From Erythrobasidium yunnanense (lineage: Eukaryota; Basidiomycota; Cystobasidiomycetes; Erythrobasidiales; Erythrobasidiaceae), in NCBI GenBank assembly GCA_001600175.1, contig BCJC01000001.1:4759652-4823651 (forward strand): DNA of 64,000 nt. The letters run 5' to 3'. Position 1 is the first letter of the stretch. Every line of letters starts with the position of its first letter. Below, one piece after another: positions 11,890 to 23,051 of this stretch. Under the pieces are notes generated by a model that did no database searches, was not told where the DNA came from, and saw only the letters and a list, made by a program, of their open reading frames with translations. A program made the translations under genes and the position numbers.

Positions 11890-12654
11890 ATCGAGAACGA
11901 TCAGCGAAGGCTCAGAGCGTTGGGTTGTGCCTGAGGCGGATAATGCGAAAACGACCAAAACTTGGTACAGTAGAACAACACAAACTTGACCCAGTATAGG
12001 CGATTTATTAAGGCATGACAACGAGGTTGTCAGTGTTAGCCAACAAGAGATAGGAATGTTGCGAAGGAAGTAAGCTCTACGGTGTCAAAGATTGATGATT
12101 GACGGGCAGGACCTGAAGGTGCAGACTAATCCGGATCTTGCAACGATCCTACAGTAGCCTGTCGGCTTTGCTGCAGCCTGGTCCTTGGCTCACTTGGGTG
12201 GATGCGCTTATCGTAAAGATGCCATACATTTGCTTCCGAACTCGCAGAGTCACGCCTTTCAGGCGCCATTGATGCTCGCCCTGATAGGACTTAGCTATAT
12301 TCCCCGCGGCCTTCTCATCTCAGTGGGCCCCGTGCAGTGAGCTGAGCTGACAAGACTAAGCCTGACAGTCCAGATTTATCATTGAAAAAAAAGCGGACTT
12401 GAGAGCCGCAGCCGGAATGGCATCGTGGCCTCGGACAGATGCATTGCGTCAAAAGCTTGAAGTCTGGATTGATGATGTGGGTATCTTTCACCATTATGGC
12501 GAGCTTATCAAGAGACACTGGCGGTCTGGCCTTGTCCTGAAGAACCGATGCAAGACTTTGCAGGGATTTAACGTGAGTACATCACCATCTCCTCCTTCCC
12601 TTCCCTTCTGCAGCAGCTCTTCTTCCATATATTCGGTCTGAGCCTTGGCCAACC
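11890..12654. promoter_or_regulatory. Intergenic region upstream of the ACS transporter
   Basis: These 765 bases contain the 3' end of the sulfatase gene and the promoter of the transporter starting at 12655. A short open frame from about 12417 (starting MASWPRT) has no recognisable domain and no convincing exon context, so it is not called. TATC/GATA-type sites occur (for example around 12207 and 12287), which would suit a nitrogen-controlled permease, but they are too short to be evidence on their own. Confidence 0.4.
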
Positions 12655-14574
12655 ATGTCTTTTGAAGAAAAGCATCATGTTGCGACTCTGCCGCAAGGCA
12701 ACGACTTCGAGCTTACTGCAGATGACGTCGCAAAGCTCACCGTGGACTGGTCTGCCGAAGAAGAGAGAGCTGCCAAAAGGCGGTAAGTGATTCCCTTGAC
12801 TGCAGGCCATGCGGGAGATACTGACCAGTATGCACCCAGCTTGGATCTAGTTGTTATGCCGCTTCTCATCCTGGGTTTCTTCGCGCTTCAATTGGACAGA
12901 GGGAATATTGGTAATGCATTGACGGATGGCGTACGGAATCGCATTCTCGTGTATTGGTGGTCGGACGGTTGCTAATGCTCATGTGGCCAGTTTCTGAAAG
13001 ATGTTGGCATTACCCAAAATCAATTCAACGTCGGCCAGCAACTGCTTTCCACTGGTATCGTTCTCCTCGAGGTATGCACTTGTTTTTCTTGGGGAGTGGC
13101 CAGTCGGGTTAACGAGATTGCCTAGATCCCATCCAACTTGTTGCTGTACAAGCTTGGACCTGGTAAATGGCTCTCAAGTCAGGTCGTCGCATTTGGCCTC
13201 GTCAGCACCTTCCAAGCTTTCCAGCATGGGTACCCGGCATTTATCGCTTCACGCTTTATTCTTGGACTCACTGAGAGTGGGTGAGTATAGGTTTCATTTC
13301 GTATTGACCTGTCAACAGCAATTAAGTCGCTTTGAAGGTTTATTCCTGGCGGCCTCTGGGTTCTGAGCACTTGGTACACTCGTGACGAAACGGCAAAGCG
13401 AGTCATGCTGTTCTTTATGGGCAACTTGGGGTCCCAAGCTTCTTCGAATCTTCTGGCCTACGGTATACTCCGAATGAGGGGCGTAGGCGGGAAGCCTGGA
13501 TGGTTCTGGCTCTTCGTCTTGATGGGCCTCTTTACCATCGTTGCTGGGTTCATCATGGCATTCTTCTTGCCCGATTCAGTCTATAATCCTAGAAGCTTCT
13601 TGGCGCCCAAAGTCCAGATTTTCACCGATCGACAATTGTACATCCTGCGAAGACGGGTCCTGATTGATGATCCGCTCAAGCACAAATCGAGTCCGCATGT
13701 TCGATGGTCTGCTTTCAAGGCTACTGTAAATCAGCTCACGCTCAGCATCGGGAATGGGCCTACTGACGTTGTGCCGCTTGCCAGTTCCATAACAAGAATA
13801 TCTACCCTCATCTCTTGATCATTGTGCTCAATGCTGGCCCGCTGTCTGCTTTCGGCACCTACGTACCTAGTGTCATCAATGGCTTTGGCTACAATCGGTT
13901 GAAGAGTAACGCTCTTGCTAGCGTGGGTCTATGGATCAGTATTCCTATCTGCTTGGCATGGTCATACGCGAGCGATCGATTGTAAGTGATGCTTCCGGTA
14001 GACCCAGCCAACCTCGGAGCTGACTAGATTGCGCAGCAATATTCGGGCGCAAACCGCTATCGCCGGTCTGTCTCTTCATTTCCTGTTCCAGTGCCTCAAT
14101 CGTGGCTTTACCGACAAGGTTAGACAAACGCGATACATCGCGATTGTCTTCACCCAAATTTGCAATTTCTTCCCTCATCCGCTCAATGTCGCCTGGTTGC
14201 TTCTGACATGCCGTAATGTCGAGGAGAGATCCGTCGGAATGGCTCTGGCCATCATGGCAGCAAATACTGGGGGTATCTAGTGAGTTTGAAGCCGCTATGG
14301 CGATACAGACGGGCCATTATCTGACCTGACTTGGTAACGCAGTGGAAATCAGCTGTTCCGAGCCGACGACAGGCCAAAGTACCGTAGAGCATTCACTCTC
14401 TGCCTAAGCTTCGTCGGGGCCGCCGTCCTGGTGGCGATCTTCCAGGCTTGGAATCTGCGTCGCCAACGGCTCAAGCGCGAGAAGGAGGGTCATGATACAG
14501 CCTCTCCGTCAACGACCCAGTATACCAGCACGCTGGATGGCAAGGATGCTGAGCAAGCATCATTGGGGAAGTAG
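12655..14574 (+). CDS. MFS anion:cation symporter, allantoate permease (Dal5)-like
   Basis: Starts MSFEEKHHVATL at 12655. At least eight exons: 12655-12782, 12840-12930, 12991-13071, 13126-13280, 13338 to about 13724, and three more to the TAG at 14572-14574. The first helix carries LGFFALQLDRGNIGNALTDG, the hallmark of the ACS family (LDR.NIGNA). IPSNLLLYKLGP, ASRFILGLTESGFIPG, STWYTRDE and ASDRFNIRAQT follow in the expected order, as do the second six helices with WLLLTCRNVEERSVGMAL. The C-terminal tail is hydrophilic. Members import allantoate, ureidosuccinate, nicotinate, biotin or other organic anions with protons at the plasma membrane. The exact substrate is unknown. Confidence 0.9.
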
Positions 14575-15207
14575 CTATTTTGCTCGCGGAGTTGTGCGAA
14601 GGTTGAGCGCGGAGTTGTGATAATTATATAGTGGATAGAATAGCCTTGCGGTGTTATCAACAGTACTGTGCGATGCGCTTTGTTTCTCGAGGTAATGATC
14701 TATAGATGTTTGAGACTCCACTTCTGCAATACGACCCTGCGACATCCAATACCCGGAGCGAGCGATGCAGGGAAATACGATGCAAGCTTATGAGAGGGTT
14801 TTGATGCGTGGATACGTGGATGCGACGAGTCTGAGGAGCTTGAACATTGACAATCTGCTGCACATAGACAGCCTTTGACAAGCGGGATCATTGAAGCTCG
14901 ATTATCTGTCGTACGGTTCGTTTGGATCTAGAGTAGACATGAGGAGGAGATTGAAGGTGCTTGACTTGGAGGTGTTGCGGTTGGAGTAGTCGGAAGGGCA
15001 AGAGCAGTCGTGGGCAAGACGCGTGATGGGCAAACGAGACCAGTATCTCACACCGCGTCAAGAAAGAATACCATATCGCTGGTCAGTCGAGCACGCGGAA
15101 GTGGATTCTGAACGTGAGCTGGCCAGGCGTCCTGATTGACCGTCTCGAAGCTTTCTACCGTACAATACATTGGCGCGAATAGCACACTCAGAAAGCACTT
15201 ATGTACA
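14575..15207. other. Convergent intergenic region
   Basis: These 633 bases lie between the 3' ends of the ACS transporter (+) and SF3B2 (-). Small open frames at 14657-14891 show no domain or splice context. I see nothing else. Confidence 0.5.
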
Positions 15208-17241
15208 TCAGAACTTGAAGTTATCCTTTTTACTCCTCGAATTGCGTGCTTCTGCGATTGAGGGTCAGTACAGAATACCCTAACAAGGGAAGCTCGCCTC
15301 ACCTTGCATCTTCCTCCTCTTTGCATTTTCCTCCGCAACGACATCGGAAAGATCTTCACGTCCACCTTGTCCTGCACCCCCTTGCCCACCTGAGGTTTTC
15401 GCAGTGTCGTAGCGCTTCCGTAGTTCAGCTTCCGACAAGCCTTCGAGCTCGGCTGCATCGGAGACATCGACGCCTTGTGCTTTGCGCTGCAGAAAAAGGT
15501 ATCAGCTTTGTACGGAACAGGCGAGTGACCACGCACCTTCTGACCACGATCGTCGACTCCGAGAATAGGCACATTGCCAGTCCCGATGTTCCTCGTATCG
15601 TACGACCGATCTGATCCAAGGAGACCAGAGATATTCGACCGCTGTTCTTGCACGACCTGGTACAGCTGTCTTGGCGGTCCACCCGCATCGGTGTCTGTAG
15701 TCGTTTCCCTTCTCTTTCGCAGCTCGAGGAAGTCGGGTGTCTCCAGTCCTCCGGGCACCGTCGAAGCAACAGACGTGAATCCAGAAGGTGTCTCCATTCC
15801 CTGTGCCATCGATGAGGGCGTCTGTAAACCGCCGGCAGGTGCATCCTCCTCTTCCATATCTTCCTCTTCGGACTCTTCGTCCTCCGACTCATCTGCATCT
15901 GGATCAAGCTCACCCCACCTTGCCTTGTTCACTGCTTCCTGCTGCTGATCTGCCGCCAGTGCAACACCGAAGACATCTCCGTAAAGTGGCCTGTTGAACT
16001 CGTCTACTGGCGGTTTGCCCCAACCACCAGGATGGAAGCCCCATTGTGCACCTTCAGGAATAGGTGCATTGAGACCTGGTATCCGCAGATTCGGGTAGGA
16101 AGGAGGAGGCCCGAATCGCTGCATGGCGATCAACCATGGCGGTGGTGCCAACGGAGGTATGCTTAATGCCTCTTTCAAGTCTTTCGAAAGATCACCCGGC
16201 TTCTTCTCCTTCAGGTGCGTCTCGAACTCTTTGCCTTCGTAGTAGACTTCACCGAATGCCGACATGGGAGGCTTCGTCTGGAACTTGAAGAATGCATCGT
16301 GTAGCTTTTGGTAATCGATATCGATCTTGCCCATCTTTGGCTGTACTCTCTCCCTTGTCTTTTGCTTCAGTGATTGCTGATCTTCCTTCTCCTTGATGGC
16401 ATCCCGCTGCGATGCGATACCCGTGTCTGCAATGAAAGCCGGTAGCTGGAAAGCAGGCTTCTCGATACCCTTCTTGCCAGACAGATAGTCTCGTTTCGCA
16501 GACCAGTGTGGAGGGATAGGGATGGTGTTCCGGTAGCTTTTCAGGTGAACCAGCAGACGAGGATCCAGAGCAGACACATCGACCCAGTCTACGACATCAG
16601 GGCGCTTGACTAGACGCTTCAGCTCTGCTACGCTGAGTCGATTTGCCTTCTTCTGCTTGCGTTTCGAGGCTTCAGGTTGCGCTTTCTGTGCAGTGTTCAA
16701 ACGGCTTCAGAGCTTGTCTGGACATGCGAATACGATATGTACTGACCTCTTCGTCCTCGCTGAGCGCCTCGTCGTCGCTGTAGTATATGTGACCTTTGCC
16801 AGTTTCTTCGTCGACTTCGCCTTTGACAGCAGGCTCGTCGACGACTTCAAACTTCTGGAAGATGGCCTTGAACTCTGCTGGCATATCGTCGTCTTCTAAT
16901 AGCGCCGACGTCGACGGCTTGACCTGCGAGATTTCAACCCAGAGTTCAGCTTTCCTTGCAATCTTGCCAGACCCAACAGCTCGGAACAAACGTACATCGT
17001 CGTCAGCATCGTTGTACATGTTGTGGTCGGCGCCATTGCTGCGTTGCTGCTGCTGCTGCTGCTGCGTTACGCTGCTGCCGTTTGCTGATTCTGCTGGCTC
17101 ATCCGCTGGCGCTGCTGCTTGACCATTCTGGCTGGCCGCTGGTTCTGCTGATTCCTCCTGCTCCTTCTTCTCCTTGGCTTTCAACTTCTTCAGCTGGCCT
17201 TTGCTCAGCTGGCTCTTCTTGACGGTCGCTGGAGCTGCCAT
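15208..17241 (-). CDS. CUS1: Splicing factor 3B subunit 2 (SF3B2/SAP145/Cus1)
   Basis: Begins MAAPATVKKSQLSKGQLKKLKAKEKK at 17241 and has four exons. The N-terminal exon contains a short poly-Q run (CAG repeat near 17041-17064) and acidic segments. The long second exon carries the DUF382 and PSP cores: LVKRPDVVDWVDVSALDPRLLVHLKSYRN, PPHWSAKRDYLSGKKG, FGEVYYEGKEFE, PPPWLIAMQRFGPPPSYPNL, IPGLNAPIPEGAQWGFHPGGWG and RPLYGDVFG. An acidic, LETPDFLELRK-containing region follows. The last exons encode a charged tail ending DNFKF at 15208. SF3B2 is part of U2 snRNP SF3b and contacts SF3B4 and the branch-site region. One of the clearest assignments in the window. Confidence 0.96.
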
Positions 17242-17729
17242 GGTCGTCGATGGGTCAGGACAGAAAGGGTATCGAGCCAACATTCCGGCATTACTTTGCG
17301 AGCTCCTACTGCTACACTGATATACTGGCTATCTCAACGGCTATTGCTTGCGTCAACTAGTCTCTCCTCGAATCAGCGGCTCAGGCCGTCCTGTCTTGCG
17401 GGAATACTCAAGACGACCACTCATCTCCTACGGCCATCATTCACGTTCTGCCTGTGCTGTACTCAGCAGGATGCACGCCTAGTATCAGGATGCACTGTCC
17501 CGCCAAATATACAATGCAAAGCGCAGTCGACATACTCGCGTCATGCGTCTCTCCGACAAGCTGCAAGTAGTCAAATTGGCCTGTTCTTTTTCAGAAATGA
17601 ATTCACAGAACTATGAGAAAGGGCTACACCATCTTTTTGGGGAATGCGGAAACCTTTACAGCAAAGCCCGGAAGCTCGAAGTGAGATTTATGTCGCAGAC
17701 TTGACTGGCCCTAACTTGGATCTTATACC
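17242..17729. other. Intergenic region upstream of SF3B2
   Basis: These 488 bases hold the SF3B2 promoter and the 3' flank of the secreted-protein gene. An open frame at 17296-17616 shows no codon structure that I trust. Nothing further seen. Confidence 0.45.
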
Positions 17730-18806
17730 TTATGCCGCGGTATAATAATCGCCTCCGGTGAAGGTGAAGCCACCGCCATCCACATCGAGGGACTGGGTTG
17801 CAGCCGCTACCTCGCTCGATGCTTCAGCAGTTGCGGATGCCACTTCTGCTGAAGCCTGCTGCTGGACGCTCGAAACGTAGGAGCTCAGGAAAGACGTAGC
17901 GCTAGCGACCAAGGAGGGCGCTGCCGAAGCCAAAGACAAGCCTTCGGGATCTGCTGTCCCTGTAGGCTGATAAGCCGTTACACCCGACGACATGCCAGAG
18001 AAGTTTTGGCCGTCAATAACTTGGAGAGCGGTTCCTCCATCCATCTAGAATCGCAGAGCTTAGTACACATTCTTTGGCAAGCGGCGAATACGCAGCAAGA
18101 CTCACTATGTCGATGGCGGTGCCGTTGCAGTTTGCGACGGTGCCATTGTCAATAACATCGCATTCGGTAGCTTGCAAGATGAAGTCTGTGCCGTTGAAAG
18201 CGTAGTAATCGATGGTACCATTCGTAAGAACGAACACGTCTGATGGAACGGAAGTAACGATTAGCCATACTAGGTATCCAGAAGGGTAACGGCTGCGCAC
18301 CTTTATGGACGATAGCAGTTGGGGTACCATCACTGCCAGTCACGGTCGCGGTAGCATATCCGGCCTGCAGTCCCTTTAAGGTGAGTGCCATCTACGGCTA
18401 ACCCAATGTCTTCTCGCGGCTCACCAGATATGTTTGCTCAGAGGCGGTGACTACGTATAGTGTCTCTGCTGGTGGACCTCCAGGACTGCGCCAAAGACCT
18501 CATCAGTTCGGCACGGGCGTTGGGCGTAGACCAGCAGAGCAGAGACGCAAGGCAGATACGCACCTGGGAATAAAACCCGACACTATTGTAGCACCAGCTG
18601 CAGGTGTCGCGCTGGAAGTCCCGCTAGACATGGCAGAGGTGATCGCTGATACGAGATATTGAGAAAGTCAGCCCGGATGGGGTTTCTCTCTTATACCGAA
18701 TAGTATAGTCACCAGACGACACGCTCGTTGCCTGCGGTAAGGGTGAGGCAGCAGCATATTGTGTCCCTAGAACGAGGGCGAGACGAATATATCTGTTTAG
18801 AATCAT
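17730..18806 (-). CDS. Secreted Ser/Ala-rich protein of unknown function
   Basis: Starts MILNRYIRLALVLGTQYAAASPLPQ at 18806, a signal peptide with a probable cleavage near ASP. Tracing the splice sites gives about six exons: the first ends just before GTGACT, and later exons carry ITSAMSSGTSSATPAAGATIVSGFIP, SPGGPPAETLYVVTASEQTYL, MALTLKGLQAGYATATV, then DVFVLTNGTIDYYAFNGTDF and an N-glycosylation-rich stretch with NGTVANCNGT. The C-terminal exon is Ser/Ala/Gln-rich (VSSVQQQASAEVASATAEAS) and ends GGDYYTAA at 17730. No GPI signal is clear. The composition suggests a cell-wall-associated or extracellular protein. No domain family recognised. Confidence 0.65.
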
Positions 18807-19187
18807 CTTTGAGAGGGTAAGGGTGGTAAATAAAGTATTAAGAAGAAAGCAGGAGAAGAAGCAGAGAAGCGAAGTATGCTCTTAATGGGACAGCTTTAGC
18901 TACACGCTAGTCGTCATGATTATGCCTGAGATTGCCGCTTTCGAGGTACATTAGAAAGTGCTTATCAGGTGGTTTTGGCAACTGATCGATTAATGACAGT
19001 GTGACAGAACCTCAAGAAGGCAGCCGGCCAATCAATAGTCGCCAAAGTCAGAAATAAACTACGGTAGGTCGTTGCCGAGAATCAGGAACAGACCGTAAAA
19101 TGAAGCTATGACGGCGCCTGTCACCCTAGTGCATACGGTGCATATGCTGTACGTCTGAATAAGCGGTTGTACGAGGCATCTACGATG
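18807..19187. other. Intergenic region
   Basis: These 381 bases separate two minus-strand genes and presumably contain the promoter of the secreted protein. CT-rich tracts (minus strand) precede the start codon at 18806. Nothing else seen. Confidence 0.45.
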
Positions 19188-20055
19188 CTAGCTTGCTAAA
19201 GGAGCCTGTCCAATCTGCGCAGCCAGGAGCAAGACCGCTTGAATCTGCGACTGCTTTCTGGCGGTGAAGACACCTCCCCTGAAATTGCTACGCTGTAATG
19301 ATTGTATCCCGTGCAAGTATTTATCCATCCTGCCCAGACGATCAGACCAGCGGCCATTCTGTCTGAGTCTCTTCTTTTGATGGCTTGTCAGGTGTACGGC
19401 ATAGCATGCACATTTGACGAATGTGTTGAACCCATTATATTTGTCACTGCCGTCAGATGATTGGCAAGCTAGGTCCCCTACTCCAGGTTCAGCCGGCTTC
19501 CTCTGTGGTACGGCTTCATATATCTGTAGGTCGGTCTGTATGCCTTCCTCTCCACTCAGAGATATGTATGGCTGGATGAGCTGCCAGAGCTCGGAGCCTT
19601 GTGAGAGATCGATGCTTGTCTCCCAGGTGTATGGCTGAGAAGCGCTTGCTTCCAACTGTAACAGGGGTGCTCTGCGTGGATAGTATTAGTCAGCTCCAAG
19701 CTATCGTACTGAAGGTAAAAGCCTCACCCTACACCGCCGTCGAAGCCAGAAGGGTGAAAGACTAGATGAGCGACATATATAGAATCAGGCGGGCCAAGCA
19801 GCCGGAAGCTTCGTTTATTGACGCTGTTCATGCGCAGAAACAAGGCATCTTTGCTGCCAACTGACAACAGTGCGTTGACGGCTCGGCCTGCTAGCGGTGA
19901 TTGCTTCGAGATTGTCTTGGTCATTGGAGTGCTAGCCTCCATAGTTGGGTCTCTAGGACGTGCAGATAGGTTAGGATAGTCAGAACCGCAAATGGAAAGC
20001 TTGAGCTGCAGATACATTGGAGTCCGTTGCCAGCAGCTGCCAGCTGATCCGACAT
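19188..20055 (-). CDS. Hypothetical protein
   Basis: I do not recognise this gene. The most consistent model starts MSDQLAAAGNGLQ at 20055. A first intron with a CTATCCTAAC branch site joins to an exon carrying PTMEASTPMTKTISKQS, then LFLRMNSVNKRSFRLLGPP and VAHLVFHPSGFDGG. A second intron (near 19728-19670) joins in frame to QLEASASQPYTWETSIDLS and continues to the stop at 19188. No signal peptide or membrane segment is obvious. A further intron near 19430-19375 is possible, so the C-terminus is uncertain. The alternative start at 20017 would skip the first intron. Confidence 0.5.
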
Positions 20056-20331
20056 TGCCTGCCTTTCAATCAACCAAGCTTTGTCTCGAGACATAGGGTG
20101 ATCATGTGTGGATACTAAGCATGCTAGGCACGAAAGCTAGCATGTTCAGTGCTAATAAGCGGTCAGTGTCATGTTTCGTAGACCCCCAGAATCGGCCTGG
20201 CAAAGCATTGCGCCAGAATTGGGTGATTTTATACAAGGTGTATCAGACAGATTTCTTGTAAAGGTTTGTTCATTCGTAGCCAGCGGGAATCTGCATCGTA
20301 GCTCTTGCGTTCTCTCCAGCAAACGCACGAA

Positions 20332-22908
20332 ATGCCGACGATATCGGTCAACAAGGTCGACTTCTTGCGGGAGCTGGATCCATCCAGAAATAAAGCGTAC
20401 AGTGAGGGAACCGTCGCAACGTCGAAGAGTTTCGCAAGGTTTTGATACGTTTGGGCGTCCGCAAACAGCGACCGACGAGCTCGACCTGATTTTCTTCGAG
20501 TATGGCCTCGAGCTGGACGCCGATGTGAGAAGAAGCAGCCTGTATCTTGATGGTGGTCAATATGGTCTAAGGTTTCGTGGATAGACCTCCCTTACCCATC
20601 CTGACGAGCTCCCGCACAAGCTCAAAATCGAAGTTCCTGCAAACAGATACGACTTGCTGTGCCATGAAGGACTGGTTCGCGCTCTCAGGATATACACTGG
20701 CAGAGAAGAGGTGGGCTTGCGCGAACTGCCGGCGACAAAGTCTCACACGAAAATGACTTGGTTCTGCAGCCTCCAGTATACAAGATAGTCCCGCCTGTCA
20801 AGGGAGCAGGCGAGAGATGGGTAGATATACTGCCAGAGGTGGGATAACTTATGCTGCGAAAGCCAGAGATGCAGCTAATGTAATTTTCTGGCAGACTGCT
20901 CAAATACGACCCTACTTCGCATGCGCTATCCTTCGCGACCTCTCCTTCACTCCTGAATCCTATGCATCCTTCATCGACTTACAAGACAAGCTCCACCAAA
21001 ACTTGGCCAGAAAGCGTACTTTGGTCGCTATCGGAACGCATGATCTGGACAGGATAGCGTGGGCAATACAAAGACGATAGATACATGAACGAAGCTGAAG
21101 GCTGCCAATACAGAACAGGAAGAATCTCATATGAAGCCCGCCCGCCAAAGGATATCAAGTTTGCACCTCTCAACAAGGACACCGTGTACCGTGCAGACGA
21201 GATGATGGAGCTATTCGAGGTAAGTCCATGCATAATAATGAGGTTTTAATTAGCTGATTGCTTTTCCTGCAGTCCGACAAGCATCTTTCCCAATACCTTC
21301 ACATTATTCGCGATTCGCCCGTCTATCCTATTATCTACGATTCAACTCAGCAAGTTCTGTCCATGCCTCCTATCATCAACTCCCAACATACGAAGATCAC
21401 TCTAGACACAAAGAACGTCTTCATCGATGTGACCGCGACGGATCAGACTAAGCTGGCGATAGTCATCAACATGATGGTCACCATGTTCTCTTGCTATACC
21501 AAAGATCCATTCACGTATGGGATCTTGACTTGTCTGTCGGGATTGTCACGCTGACAAGCTTTTCTTATTCTACAGCATCGAGCAGGTGCGAATGGTCTAT
21601 CCTGATGGCAGGACAGTCAACACGCCAGACCTATCACCCACCAAGTTCGAAGCGCATCTATCCTACATCAACTCATGCACAGGCCTGAATCTCGCACAGT
21701 CTGAAGCAATCTCGCTACTGAAAAAGATGGGCAACGATGCGAGCCCAGGGGAATCTCGCACCATCTCAGACACCATCATCGTCAATGTGCCACCTACCCG
21801 ACCTGATATCCTGCACGAGTGCGACATCATGGAGGATGCTGCTATTGCGTACGGATTCAACAAGCTCAAGAAGACTTTCCCGGCTACGAATACTGTTGCT
21901 GTCCCACTTCCAATCAACAAGCTGTCGGATCTTGTCAGGAAAGAGTGTGCAATGAGTGGCTTCGTCGAGGTGCTACCGCTGATTCTGGTGAGTGGTTGAA
22001 AAAGCTGAGTTGAGGAAGCTCAAGCTCACGTCAATGCATTACGTAGTGCTCGCATGACGAAAACTTCGCTTGGCTGAACCGCAAAGACGACGGGACGACC
22101 GCAGTGGTGCTAGAGAATCCCAAAACCGCCGAGTACCAGATCGTGCGAACCTCCCTTCTTCCCGGCCTACTGAAATCCGTTCGCGAGAACAGAAAGCATT
22201 CGCTACCGCTCAAAATATTCGAAGTCAGCGATATCGTCGTAAAGGATGACTCGGATGAGCGCAAAGCGAGAAACATAAGGAAATGTGCTGCGCTCTTCTG
22301 CGGCAGAAAAGCAGAATTCGAGGTCGTACATGGTCTCTTGGATAGATTGATGCTCATGCTTGACATTGAGAATTTGAAGACGTCGAGTGGAACAAGCGGG
22401 AAGGGCAAAGCTGGCTACTACATCGAGAAGTTCGATGGTGAGTCGCATGCTTCGGCTAGAAGCAGTATCTCGTACTTATGCTGACTGAATCTTGTTACTA
22501 GATCCTACTTTCTTCCCAGATCGAGCTGCCAAGATATTCTACCGTCCGCCGACCAACAAGAACGCTCAGAGCGCAGGCCTCATCGACGGTGGAGCAGCGG
22601 CAGACAACGACCTACAAACCGCAGTCGACCCATCGGATACGACGCCTACCAAGTCTACTGTGGATGCATCAGCATTGCAGGGCCAAGAACAGGGGGAGAA
22701 GCCGAAAGCGACATCCGCTCTGTCCAACCTCAAGGAGAAGCTTATGTCGGCTTTGCCTACTACACATGACAAGAAGGAAGATAGCTCCAGCAGCAGTAGC
22801 AGAGACGTCGAGATTGGAATCATGGGAATCATACACCCGACTTGCTTACAGAAGTTCGAGCTGGAATACCCTTGTTCCGTCTTTGAGTTTACAGTAGAAA
22901 ACTTGTAG
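20332..22908 (+). CDS. FRS1: Phenylalanyl-tRNA synthetase beta subunit, cytosolic
   Basis: About nine exons. The start [11 protein letters not shown] at 20332 matches the family's N-terminus. The next exons carry [155 protein letters not shown] and a C-terminal [12 protein letters not shown]. These are the B1, B3/B4, B5 and catalytic-like B6-B7 regions of eukaryotic FARSB. The subunit pairs with alpha in an alpha2beta2 enzyme charging tRNA-Phe. The fungal protein has a low-complexity insertion near 22600-22800 (Ser/Thr/Lys-rich). The first intron appears unusually short (about 37 bases), so the N-terminal join deserves a check. Confidence 0.93.
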
Positions 22909-23051
22909 TTTCGTTTTGCTTAGATGAGCTGGCAAAGTTATCTACTTTCAAAACAGAATCCCATATTTCGGCAAAAGTAATCGCGACCTCCTTGCTGTTT
23001 CGCCAACTCGAGCTCGCTTCGGGCAACCATTGCGCGTAACCGACAGCAGCC

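Noticed and set aside
15246-15997. Plus-strand frames opposite SF3B2
   Set aside because: They are antisense shadows of the Ser/acidic-rich SF3B2 coding sequence.
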